From Spraguea lophii (taxonomy: Eukaryota > Microsporidia > Spragueidae): 64,000 nt of DNA. The DNA lies in assembly GCA_001887945.1 (NCBI GenBank), contig LDOQ01000010.1:1-64000 (forward strand), given 5' to 3'. Under the pieces are notes generated by a model that saw only the letters and a list, made by a program, of their open reading frames with translations, searched no databases and was not told the origin of the DNA. Shown here in pieces: positions 1 to 10,032 of this stretch. A program made the translations under genes and the position numbers. The stretch's first letter is position 1, and each line of letters opens with the position of its first letter.

Positions 1-292
1 TGAATTCTTTTATTTCAGCAATTGAAGGATAATTTACAAAAAATAATATTTCTTCCTTTTTATGATTTTTATAAATAAATATTTTATCTGATAAATATTT
101 ATTATTATGGTATATAGCATTTAAATTATTAAGTTCCTCTATATTAAAATCATATACATATCTCTCATAAATATTTACTACATCTAACCATAATGTTTCT
201 CTATTTCCATAGTTATGTAATTTGACATAAGATTCTCCCTGTGAAAATAACTTATAAAATATATATGTTAAAAATATTTTTATAGGAAACAT
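1..292 (-). CDS. Secreted hypothetical protein, 3' end beyond window
   Basis: An open frame runs on the minus strand from an ATG at 292 off the left edge of the window (97 codons, no stop). It begins MFPIKIFLTYIFYKLFSQGES, a short basic-hydrophobic stretch that looks like a signal peptide ending near residue 18. The rest is rich in Asn, Tyr, Lys and Glu, and the spacing of hydrophobic residues looks coding. I do not recognise a family. The next gene (426-1595) is on the same strand and also starts with a signal peptide, so both may belong to the pool of secreted, fast-evolving microsporidian proteins. The alternative is that the frame is chance in AT-rich DNA, but 97 codons without a stop make that unlikely. 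Confidence 0.6.
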   Translation of the reverse strand, partial: MFPIKIFLTYIFYKLFSQGESYVKLHNYGNRETLWLDVVNIYERYVYDFNIEELNNLNAIYHNNKYLSDKIFIYKNHKKEEILFFVNYPSIAEIKEF

Positions 293-425
293 TTATAACA
301 CTTGTATCAATTATTATTATAAATATTTTTTTCTTTATAATGAAATAATATATAAGAAATAAAAACAATAAACAATAATTTAATTTAAAGTTTTTTTATA
401 TATAAAGTTTTTAATAACACTGGTT

Positions 426-1595
426 TTAATTTCTTATAGCTTTTAAAATCATATTTCTATAATCTTTCGTTGTTTCATAAAGTAGTGAACATGGTTTAAA
501 ACCTTCGTATATTTTATACATTATTTCAAAACATTCCCTTTTTATCTTTCTTACTATCTCGATTTCTTTTTTAATGTTCTTTCTTTCGTTTTTGTATAAA
601 TTTTGTTTTTCTATCTCCAATAAACTTCTTATAGATTGTAAATATTGTACCATTGCAGTGCAATAAGCTAGATCTGAAAAATACCTGATAAAATTCATTG
701 GTTTATCTTTCCCGTTAATATTTAATATTTTTAAAAGATCTTCTACCATATCAGATAAACATTTTGGTTGTATTTTAAATGTTTTTTCTATTACTAATCT
801 TATAAGCATTATACTTAATTGATAAAATTCTGCTTTTTTATCAATTAACGTTGATATATTTAAGTAATATTCACTTATACTGATAAAAGAAATATCTACG
901 AAACTTCTACTTTGAGTATTGATGTCCGTTTGTATATCTTGTATTCGACTAAAAATAGATGAAATTTCTATATTTTCTTGAAATATCATTGCATAAAATT
1001 CATTGAATCTTAAAAAATCTTCCATCTCAAAAAAATATCCAGTAACATTAATTAATACTTTGCCATTAACTATTTCAGACTTAAATTGTATTCCATATTT
1101 TTCAGTGTATTGTGATGTATTATAATCTACTAATACTTTTTCTGAATTTTCATAGATGTTTATTGGATCAGATAATACTGATTCATTAAAATCTAGAGGT
1201 TTATTTACTTTTTGGTCTTTTGTAAAAAAAGGTAAAAAGTTAGTTACCTTCCGTGACTCGCCAGATTTTGTTTCATGACTTCCTTCCCTTGTTGATTCAT
1301 CTTCCATTGTATATGTTTTTGAATTAGAAATTCCAAAGGGGTACTTGAAATTGGGTCTTTGTTTTTTATGTAATCCTTCTTTAATTATATTTGTATCGAC
1401 TTTTTCTTTGTTTTTTCTCGGTCTTTTATTGTTATTTCCCAACTTCTGTGAATCTGAATTTGTAAGTATATTCATTAAAAACCCGTTATTTTGTGATGTG
1501 CAGGCCTGGGTTATATCGTTTTCTTCGAATAATTCTTTTTCTTTTAAGTAATTATTCTTTGAACAAAGAATTGTTATTAAATAGATGAAAAACAT
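426..1595 (-). CDS. Secreted hypothetical protein, 389 aa
   Basis: The protein starts MFFIYLITILCSKNN, which fits a short cleavable signal peptide with a possible cut after Cys11-Ser12. Residues 20-130 are polar and probably disordered, rich in Lys, Asn, Ser and Glu. Residues 150-389 look folded, with regular amphipathic helices and few low-complexity runs. No catalytic motif is recognisable. The gene is intronless, and the start chosen is the only ATG that gives a signal peptide. A secreted or spore-associated lineage-specific protein is the most that can be inferred. No CCC motif lies next to the start, unlike most housekeeping genes here. Confidence 0.75.
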   Translation of the reverse strand: MFFIYLITILCSKNNYLKEKELFEENDITQACTSQNNGFLMNILTNSDSQKLGNNNKRPRKNKEKVDTNIIKEGLHKKQRPNFKYPFGISNSKTYTMEDESTREGSHETKSGESRKVTNFLPFFTKDQKVNKPLDFNESVLSDPINIYENSEKVLVDYNTSQYTEKYGIQFKSEIVNGKVLINVTGYFFEMEDFLRFNEFYAMIFQENIEISSIFSRIQDIQTDINTQSRSFVDISFISISEYYLNISTLIDKKAEFYQLSIMLIRLVIEKTFKIQPKCLSDMVEDLLKILNINGKDKPMNFIRYFSDLAYCTAMVQYLQSIRSLLEIEKQNLYKNERKNIKKEIEIVRKIKRECFEIMYKIYEGFKPCSLLYETTKDYRNMILKAIRN

Positions 1596-2312
1596 ACATT
1601 AGTTATTTCAAAGAAATTATATACACAAAAAATTTTCTATTAACGGAATATATAATTTCATTATTTTAATGTCAAAGTCTAAAGATCGTGAGTTGAAAAT
1701 AGAAACTTTGATAAAATCAAATGTATTTTTATTATTTCTATGAATATATCACTTAATGTTAAAAGCATCAAAATATTTTTGAGATATGACATAACTTTAG
1801 TGATGACTATTTGAATGTCTGAACATAAATTAATCTATATGTACAAGTGTTTAGGTTTTAATATAAGTATATGAAAAGATTGTTACTCCATTGTTTAAAA
1901 AAATATTATTATAAAGAAAATTAAATAAAAATTCACTTCTAAGCAAATATTAATATAATATCACAAGCATCTTAATATTACTTATTTAGTATCTTATTTT
2001 ATTTTATAATAATTTAAAAATAAAATAACTTTTGATAAAAATATTATTCTAACATATAAAATATTTTCTAAGATTAAAAAAAAAATTTTTCAAAATCGTT
2101 AAATATCATTTATTTCTTTTAAGTTGTAAAATAATAACTTTTCTTTCAAAATATATTATTCTTATATTTTACTTTTTCATATTACTCTTTTATCCTTATG
2201 TAGTGAATCAGATTTATCAGATACGTCTTCATCTTTTAATGTTATTACAAAGTCGATTCATCCTTTTCAAAAGGTTTTAAACCTTCTATTTTATCATCCT
2301 TATCTTTTAATG
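1596..2312. other. AT-rich intergenic stretch with a possible gene tail
   Basis: Most of this is AT-rich sequence in which I see no gene. Bases 2170-2312, read on the minus strand one frame off the upstream gene, give two similar acidic-basic segments that each contain TLKDxD and then stop. This may be the lost C-terminus of the gene at 2313-3212. Confidence 0.4.
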
Positions 2313-3212
2313 TTAAACATTTTTCGGTACTTTTAAATACTCATTATCTAAAGATGTATTGTTTTCAAGTTGTTTATGATTCTCATTTGAACTATCTTTT
2401 GAAATACTAACTTTTGAGTGTATAAAGTTATATAAACTTGTAATATAATCAAATACTAGTCCAAATATTCTACGAGTAAAATGTGGTTTAATTGTAATAC
2501 TTTGTTCGTTATTGTTATCTGTCTCATTTTTATGTTTTATTTCTTTATCCATTTTGATTTGATCATCTTTATTAAATTTGGTCATTGGAATATATTGAAA
2601 TAATCTTTCGTAAAAACTAGGTTTATACTCTGATATATTTTGTGTATGTTCTGTGGATATTTGATTTAAAGAATCTGTTTTAATTTTATTGTTTGTAATG
2701 TCCATTTCATTTTTATCTGGTATTAACTTTGTTTTCTTATTGTTGTTTATGTCTTCAAAAAATTCAACTTTATTTTTGAAAATCTTTTCTTTATTATTAT
2801 TTTCTTCCCTTGTATTTATTTTACTATTTTGTTTTGAAGAATTTAATGCTTCTTGAAGACAAGTATTTATTCTATGTATACTCTCGCCGAGAGTAATTAG
2901 TTTATCATCTGCAGAACTATAATCATCATTTGATTTTTCTAATTCATTATTCCTATTTCGTTGTTTTAGTTCGCCATTTTTGTGTTTATTGATACCATTT
3001 TCTTTTAATATTGTGCTTTTATTTGTAATAAAATATAATTTGTTTTCTTTTCCTTCTCTAATTTTACTTAAATCTAAATTATTCTCCGTCTTTTTTTCTT
3101 CTACTTTATCCTTATTATCATTATGAAAATAATAATATCCTATAGCAATACAATTTCTAATACAAAATATTAATACAATTACTATTAAAATATATTTTAT
3201 TTTATCATTCAT
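2313..3212 (-). CDS. Signal-anchored polar hypothetical protein, 299 aa
   Basis: Residues 5-30 form one hydrophobic helix (core YILIVIVLIFCI) just after a short charged N-terminus, so this is either a signal anchor or an uncleaved signal peptide. The remaining 270 residues are dominated by Lys, Asn, Glu, Asp and Ser and look disordered. No domain is recognised. The ATG at 3212 is the first in frame. The stop lies in a run where a one-base shift would add about 22 residues of similar composition, so the C-terminus may have been trimmed by a frameshift. Together with the two genes to its left it forms a same-strand group of secreted or membrane-anchored unknowns. Confidence 0.7.
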   Translation of the reverse strand: MNDKIKYILIVIVLIFCIRNCIAIGYYYFHNDNKDKVEEKKTENNLDLSKIREGKENKLYFITNKSTILKENGINKHKNGELKQRNRNNELEKSNDDYSSADDKLITLGESIHRINTCLQEALNSSKQNSKINTREENNNKEKIFKNKVEFFEDINNNKKTKLIPDKNEMDITNNKIKTDSLNQISTEHTQNISEYKPSFYERLFQYIPMTKFNKDDQIKMDKEIKHKNETDNNNEQSITIKPHFTRRIFGLVFDYITSLYNFIHSKVSISKDSSNENHKQLENNTSLDNEYLKVPKNV

Positions 3213-3369
3213 TGTACCCTAAAATATATAATAATTTTTATAATTTTATGTTTGGTAGTTTTTTTAAAAAAGATCATTAAAAATATTAGAATAAGAAATA
3301 AAAAAATTATTCTTTAAATTAAACGAATATAAGAATGATTTAAATTTTATAAAGGAAATAATATCTAAA

Positions 3370-4520
3370 AAATTATTCAAACTTTTTAAACACATTTTTA
3401 TAGTATTTTTAAGACTCAACCGCGCCTGTGAATACTGAATATGAACAAATATTGCTTCTTTGATTTTGTTCTCTTTTTGTAATTCTTCATCTCCAAGCTC
3501 TTTCCGAACCTTTTTTATTAAAACTTTGCTAACAAATGTTTCTTTTCAACTGAATATATTCTATTATCATTTTTCTTGGAATAAATTATACATGAAATAT
3601 CATTATAAAAGAAATTAAAGTTTTTGGAATAGAACCATCGTCATAATTTATAATATTTCTATACGTATTTCGAAATTCTTCTATTCCTAAATCTTGTTCT
3701 TCTCCTTTTCTTACACAAAATTAATATTTTGTTATAAATTTTCATGATGTCTATAATCTTAAAAAACTTTCTACATATAAACAAGTTCTTATTCAAATAA
3801 AATGTAAATCCCTGATAACAACTTCCAGAGCTGAAATTAAATCATCCATATTTTTTAATAAATCTTCTATTCCTGTTGTCTGTGTGTTTATATGCGATAA
3901 TCCATTGTTATGAGCATTTACACTTAAAAAGCAATGAAAATAAATATAATTTACTAATTTTTTATATGAAATTATATAAATATCAATGTGTTTATCATTC
4001 TAATTCTCTGCCATAAAAATATTTTTAAAATGTGGCAGTTTATTAGATGATTTCTAGTTTTAGAATAATTTTTACTATAAATTATTTCTCTTTGATTTCT
4101 AAATCAATTATTGTATAACCACTTAATAGATTTATAAAAAGGTATTCTTATTTCTTTTTCATTTCGTAAATTAATTTTTTTATAAAATTTTTCTGGGGTG
4201 GATATATTGAAAAATTATTTTTTTTATTTGTAATTAAATTATAGGTCTTTCACCAAAATCATTTATAAGCATATAAAAATTTGTAATATATCTCCTTTAT
4301 TCTGATCATATAATTATTGTTGTTTTAAATATAGCATATCTGAAAACAGTATTTTCTTGGATTATTTCACTTGTTTTTAAATGTAAAAAAATTATTTCCT
4401 AACATACTTTCATAATTTACTTTAGTTTGAAGTTTTACGATTAAATTATCTTTCATTTGTTTTATTTTTGTTGAAAGCTTTGATCTTTTTCGTATTATTT
4501 ATTAAATGCAAATAAATATA
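3370..4520 (-). pseudogene. Decayed coding region, minus strand
   Basis: Several stretches on the minus strand read like protein but are separated by stops and frame changes. About 3370-3525 gives a charged helical segment (KVRKELGDEELQKENKIKEA). About 3590-3720 gives VRKGEEQDLGIEEFRNTYRN followed by a stop. About 3790-3950 contains GIEDLLKNMDDLISALEVV. About 4390-4500 contains KLSTKIKQMKDNLIVKLQTK. Amino-acid composition resembles the helical half of the neighbouring secreted protein, but I cannot align them convincingly. I read this as one broken gene of unknown family. Confidence 0.45.
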
Positions 4521-6482
4521 TTTTCTTTTAAAAATTGTTATAACATATCCTTAATGACATTTTGATAATTGGTAATTTACAACTAAATTTATAAGTTGAT
4601 AATATAAGAAATACTCGATATATTATCATTCTATATATAGACCTTTGAATAAATAATACTTGGTTCTCAAGTTATATAAAATACAAAAGCATATGATTAA
4701 CAACCAAATGATATTTCTAGAAAATATTGCGTTAATCGTTCCTGTGTATTTATTTAAAACTCAACATTCCTCCGACGTAAATAGAATTGGGTTCAATAGG
4801 AAAAGAAGCTTTGAAACACATAAATATATATTTAATATTACTTATATTATAGAATGATGATTATGTGAACCAATGATAAACATAAAAATACGAGTCGACT
4901 TGTATTTATTTTAATAATGTTAAAGTTGCATGTGTAGTTGTTTATCGACATAGTTATAATTTAATTTAACCTATTCTAAATCCGTTGTAAGTGTTTTTGA
5001 ACAATAATAAGTAAATTTTTTTGTGATAATGCCGAACGTAGTTATAGGGAAATAAAGGTTTTATAAGAAAAAAAAGGCTAATCATTTTTAAATGGATAAA
5101 TAAGTTTTTGTACAAATTATAATTAGACCATACCATGTGATAAGCATAGAAAAGAATAATATATATGTGTGTGTATGAATTACAGGCTATATGCATATTG
5201 CTTGTTTAAAACTCTCCATTCGTAGATCAAAGTATATTTAACCAATCAAATAGAGTTAATTTTAATTAAAGCATTACCACAAAAAGTTTGTTAAAAATAT
5301 TTAATTTACAACAATAAAGTTACTCGATATTATATAATTATGTAATAATAAATTTTAAACTATAAAATTAGATCACACACAGGAAATTTTAAATCAGAAA
5401 AATCTAGAGCAGGGTAAAATATGAGAAAATACGGGTTTTGTGGGTAAAGGTTCAATAGCATAACGTGGTTATAATTTGTACGATAATTCTATTGTTATAT
5501 TGAAATAATATTAAATTATTACGAGGCAATCCCTGTATTGATTATTAACTCTGTCACAATACCAAAATGTAATTCAGAATCTCATTATGTGTGATGGAAT
5601 TATGATTACACCATATCTAAAGTTAGAATTTTGGGGAATATAAGATAAATTAATATTAACATATATGTCGCAAACCTCTTTAATATAGATTCTTTCGTAG
5701 TTTAAAACGTCAGATATCCTAATCTTGGTTATATATACAATCAAAAAAGACCAGATGAAAATTAAAGCGTTATTAAAAATTTTAATCTTCTTAACAAATA
5801 AATAATTTTAAAATTTAAATATTACAGAAAACTACTTGGAAAATATCATGTCGAATGAGATGAAAACGATTGGTTTTTTAATTGAATATCGATTGATTAA
5901 AACCGAGTATCTTTGTCTATCGTGTAAAGGATTTATAAGTTAGCTAAACCTAAGATTATATGATTCTTATGAATGGTAATGATTTTTAATCTGTATAAAA
6001 GGATATAATATTTGGGTAAAAAAATTCTTTATGATATCAAAAGATGTGTATACTAAAAATTTAAAAATTTTTTATAAGATAATTACAGGTATAAAACAGA
6101 CAATATTTCTGTTTAAATTAAACAATCTGATAAATATATTATTAATTTGATGTAAAGATTTCGGAAAAATGTATTGATATGGCATCATAAATAAATTTTA
6201 TATTTTACAAGTCAAGATAATGCAGAAATAGATATAACTATAATGGGAAGTTTTTTCTTGTGCTAAATAATATTTAAAACAAAATTATGGAGTTGATCGT
6301 TACAAAGTATTTAATGTTTTTTATTTAGATAAATAACAAAGAAAAACTTAAATACGATTGTTTATTTAATTTTGATTTATCTTATTCTTATTAAAAAATA
6401 AAATAATGTATTTATTAAGAAAATCAAAAATTTATCTAAAATATCTTTATAAATTAATAATTAAAACCAATCCCAAAACCAA
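4521..6482. other. Gene-poor AT-rich stretch
   Basis: No gene is supported here. A short frame near 4690-4857 lacks a convincing start and is not called. Bases 5410-5720 carry an old copy of the SINE listed separately. The remainder is AT-rich with no recognisable structure. Confidence 0.5.
5410..5720 (+). repeat. Ancient SINE fragment (plus strand)
   Basis: Segments match the body of the SINE seen intact at 9456, 18878 and 59428. They include GGCAATCCCTGTATTGAT (about 5525-5542), a degenerate form of the block containing GTGACTCGGCCAATACTATG, and a degenerate form of the block containing GATGAGATTAATGCATAT. Order and orientation are kept. There is no recognisable head or target-site duplication, so this is an old relic. 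Confidence 0.6.
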
Positions 6483-7835
6483 TCAAATTTTTATTTTTTT
6501 TTCTTTTTTTCCAATCTTATTAAAATTTCCTTTATAAAATAGAAGTAAAGATATTGCTATTACCAAAAGTATTGCTGAAGTAGTTGTTTGTTCGATTATA
6601 AATTTATATTTTCCAAATAATGCAGATATTTTTTTCAAAGCTGTCATATAAATCAATCCATAAATCGAAGTATAAATATCAGCAAGACTTTGTAATATGG
6701 TTTTATATCCCGGTGGTGATAATATATAGATAAAAGATTCTAATGTGGGGAAAAACATTACCTCGGCTAAAGTCACAATAATATATGAAGGTAACTGGTA
6801 GGCTATATGGAGTTGAGTGCTCAAACTTATTATATCAACTACAGTGTTAATAGCATAAGATAGTATAAGAATAAACATGGCAATTATTAATGTTTTTAAT
6901 ACACCGATTTTTTTTACAAGATAAGTTGTTATATAAGTTCTAATAAACGGTGATAACAATATAACAATTGCAATGTTTATAAGTTCAATTTGCTGTGGTT
7001 CGATTTGGTAACCATAAAAATTCTTATTCATTTTATTACCAGCCTGAATCCAACAAGATTCTTTTAAACGATATAACACTTGAAACATTGCCAATGGAAT
7101 CGTTATTGTAATAAGTTGTAGTATAGCTTTTCTTTCTTTCATTTTTTCTTCAGTCATATCGATTTTTTTAAATAATAAGTTTATAAAAGATTTTATTTTA
7201 TCATTATCTCTTGGTTGGTGATAAAAACTTTTATAAAACATTATAAGTAATATTAAAGAAATAAGTAATACGATTGCATAATAATAAAATGGTGCAAATA
7301 TCCCAAATCTTTTGAAAGCATCTGGGACAAACAATAATACTAAAAAAGCTAGTATATTTAAACAGTAATATGCATAGAAAGTATTTTGATGAACATGTCT
7401 TTCTTCGTCATTGCCAATATATTGTGAATTTCGAATCGTTGTAAGGACCGGAAAAGACATGCCATAAAAAATAGAAAATACCATAAATGATATCCAACAC
7501 ATAAGAGATGATTTGCTATGGCCTACTAATACCATAAGGAAACATGAAATTATTGTAGTAATATTTCCGATTATAAGAGTCGGATAAAGGCCTAAATATC
7601 CATCACCAAGAATTCCACCTATAACTATAAATAATTTGCTTAGATAAGTTCCAACGTGCATTAAACTCCCTGCATTTGATTCACTAAACCCTATATCTCT
7701 TTGAAAATATTGTACTAATGGAAATTTTATAACAATACTATTGGATTTTAATGAATATATTATTAAGAAAAATGTATATAAAAAAACTACTGTATTCTTC
7801 GAATAATAATCTTTTAGTGGTTTGGGACCTAACAT
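6483..7835 (-). CDS. POT/PTR2-family proton-coupled peptide transporter, 450 aa
   Basis: This is a polytopic membrane protein with about 11-12 hydrophobic segments. The early segment GGILGDGYLGLYPTLIIGN (residues 78-96) matches the second-helix signature of the POT (proton-dependent oligopeptide transporter) family, and FYAYYCLNILAF matches the following family region. POT proteins import di- and tripeptides with protons across the plasma membrane. For an intracellular parasite this would mean taking host peptides, and the M17 aminopeptidase at 10033 could then release amino acids. Length is close to the lower end for the family. The ATG at 7835 is preceded directly by CCCC, which supports this start. 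Substrate is inferred from the family. Confidence 0.85.
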   Translation of the reverse strand: MLGPKPLKDYYSKNTVVFLYTFFLIIYSLKSNSIVIKFPLVQYFQRDIGFSESNAGSLMHVGTYLSKLFIVIGGILGDGYLGLYPTLIIGNITTIISCFLMVLVGHSKSSLMCWISFMVFSIFYGMSFPVLTTIRNSQYIGNDEERHVHQNTFYAYYCLNILAFLVLLFVPDAFKRFGIFAPFYYYAIVLLISLILLIMFYKSFYHQPRDNDKIKSFINLLFKKIDMTEEKMKERKAILQLITITIPLAMFQVLYRLKESCWIQAGNKMNKNFYGYQIEPQQIELINIAIVILLSPFIRTYITTYLVKKIGVLKTLIIAMFILILSYAINTVVDIISLSTQLHIAYQLPSYIIVTLAEVMFFPTLESFIYILSPPGYKTILQSLADIYTSIYGLIYMTALKKISALFGKYKFIIEQTTTSAILLVIAISLLLFYKGNFNKIGKKEKKIKI

Positions 7836-7839
7836 GGGG
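7836..7839 (-). promoter_or_regulatory. CCCC start-proximal motif
   Basis: Four C residues abut the ATG of the peptide transporter. The same CCC/CCCC element next to the start codon recurs at many genes in this window and matches the motif described near microsporidian start codons. Confidence 0.6.
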
Positions 7840-9438
7840 TTTTTGTGAAAATTTTGTTTATATAAAAAAAATTAGGTGAATATAGATCATTTTTTTATAA
7901 TAAATGTCAAGATTTTCAGATTGACATAAATAATTTTTATAGAAGATATTTTTATTTAAATTAAAAAAAAAATACAGAATGACATAATGAAAAAGAAATA
8001 TAACAAAATATTACTTGAAAATAAAAAGTATATTGGAAACATAAATGCAAGAAAATGTTTTTAACAGCTTTAATTTACACAAACAAAAAAAATAATACAA
8101 ATTTTTTTAAAAATAAAAAAATCATTTTTTAAATTAAAAGATATTTAATTTTAGCGGGTTCACAAAAAATATATTTTTTACCTTATGGTGAAAATATGAA
8201 AAGCATATGTAAGTTTTTAAACCTAAATCATATATTTTACTTAAAAAAAATAAGCGCGCGAAATGTTATAATTCTTTATCATAAGTATAATTATGATTGG
8301 AAAAGATTGTGATATGTTATTAGATACATTCTCAAAGTGTTAGCATATTTAACAAGACATTTCTGATAATACAGAGATATCACATAAATATAAATGAGCT
8401 TAATAACCGGTTTATTAATTATCGAGAGAGTATAGTTAAAAACATTATTTGTTTTTTTTTGTCACGTGTTCGATAAAATACACTGTTCCATTCCCATTAA
8501 AACTCTTAAAATAGATATCAAGGAATTCCAGAACTTTGTATATAATTCTTTTGACGATTACAAAAAGATTTCCTGAAACTTTAATGTGCTGTTTTCTTCA
8601 TTCTAAGGTTAAAATCGGAAAACATCTTAAAATGGGATTTATAAATAAAATTTTTTTCTGTACGATACATTTGTATTAATACGACTTTAGATTATAATAC
8701 TTAAAGTGTAAGTCTCTATTTTTAAAATTATAGAATAAAAGTAATTTCATCGATAATCTGTTCTACAGAAAATTTATCTAAAAATTATAAATACACAAAT
8801 GGATCCTCTTAATACAACAAAGTTTATGGTAAATAGCACTATTGGAATACAAAGACATATACCAATAAAATACTAACTAGAATGTAATATAGTATTTGAT
8901 TAATTTAAGCAAAAATGTTTACTGTTTAAGTGAATAAAATAAATTAGAATCTTATATTTTTTAACAAATGTACAGACAAAAACTTGAGAAGAAATAATAA
9001 AAGATTAGAAAATAAAATAAAATCTATTTATAATAAATATATATATGATAAAAAATAAAAATACGTCTTTTTCGATTTGTGGTTAAAAGATATAATATAA
9101 ATTATGTTGAAATATTAATTAGAATTATACTTTTGATTCATTCTGAATAACAATATAATGGATTAAAAATTCGTAAATCTCTATATAATTTTTTAAAAAT
9201 ATTGGATAGTATATTTTTTTTGTTTATTTTTTATTGGTAATAAATATATAGAAGATTTATATTTCTTTAATAAAAAAAGAATAAAATATAAACGAGAAGT
9301 AATTATTATAAATGTTACATTTTTTCGATATTAAATATATCTGTAGAATTATATAAAATTAAAATCATTATTTTTTTTATTATTATTATTTTATTATTTA
9401 ATCGATAGATACACATCTCAGTTTATTGTAATTTAAAT
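7836..9438. other. AT-rich intergenic stretch, nothing recognised
   Basis: About 1.6 kb without a credible frame, RNA gene or repeat that I can identify on either strand. Confidence 0.5.
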
Positions 9439-9947
9439 AAAAAATAATACAGTCACGTCCAACTTGGTCCAGTGGTCATGGGGTAGTAACCCAACTCAAG
9501 CCTGGATGGTTCGAATCCCTCATCCAGATTAATTTTCAAAACAAAAAATAATAATAATAAAAGACAGAAGACAAGAAAAAGGTTGTTGAGTGGATGAGGG
9601 TTTGATAGCGCAGCATTAACTGTGCCTTATACGACGGCCCACTATTAGATTAGTGTAGTGTTTAGCTGATGCAATTGTAATCTCTTTATGATTTGTGACT
9701 CGGCCAATACTATGCAACGAAAAAGGTTAAGAATTTCTTAAAAGCGGGGACGGCGACGTGCACCAGACGCAAAACCCTAACACTCTGGAGCATAAAGTAG
9801 AATGAGATTAATGCAATCTGTGGTGAAACCTGTTAATACAAGCTTAGATATGCTTGAAGAACCGAAGGACACAGACCATGGTAGGCGCAACCGCCCAGGG
9901 AACTTCGATCCATAAAAGTTTCATTGATAAAAAAAATAATACAATCA
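9439..9947 (+). repeat. Full-length SINE copy with target-site duplication
   Basis: The element occupies about 9456-9930 and is flanked by near-identical 17-base repeats at 9439-9455 and 9931-9947 (one mismatch). The head (about 9461-9530) has an A-box-like TGGTCCAGTGG (9465-9475) and a perfect B-box GGTTCGAATCC, the latter inside a 7-bp stem CTGGATG/CATCCAG. A body of about 390 bp follows and shares long blocks with the copies at 18878 and 59428. The 3' end reads ATAAAAGTTTCATTGAT and then runs of A. This head-body-tail plan with target-site duplications is that of a tRNA-derived SINE mobilised by a LINE reverse transcriptase. I see no reading frame that looks real inside it. Confidence 0.85.
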
Positions 9948-10029
9948 ACATAAAACTTATTTTGTAATTTAAAAAAAATAATGATTTTAATTATACAAAA
10001 ACATGTTTATGATCTTATGAAAAAATAAA

Positions 10030-10032
10030 CCC
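10030..10032 (+). promoter_or_regulatory. CCC start-proximal motif
   Basis: CCC immediately precedes the ATG of the leucyl aminopeptidase gene. Confidence 0.6.

Noticed and set aside
4660..4857. A 65-codon plus-strand frame
   Set aside because: It needs a TTG start, and the part after the first ATG has no motif. Kept out for lack of support.
9456..9930. The repeat as a structural RNA gene (SRP RNA, RNase P RNA or snRNA)
   Set aside because: Multiple dispersed copies with target-site duplications and A-rich tails indicate a retroelement. I found none of the conserved cores of those RNAs.
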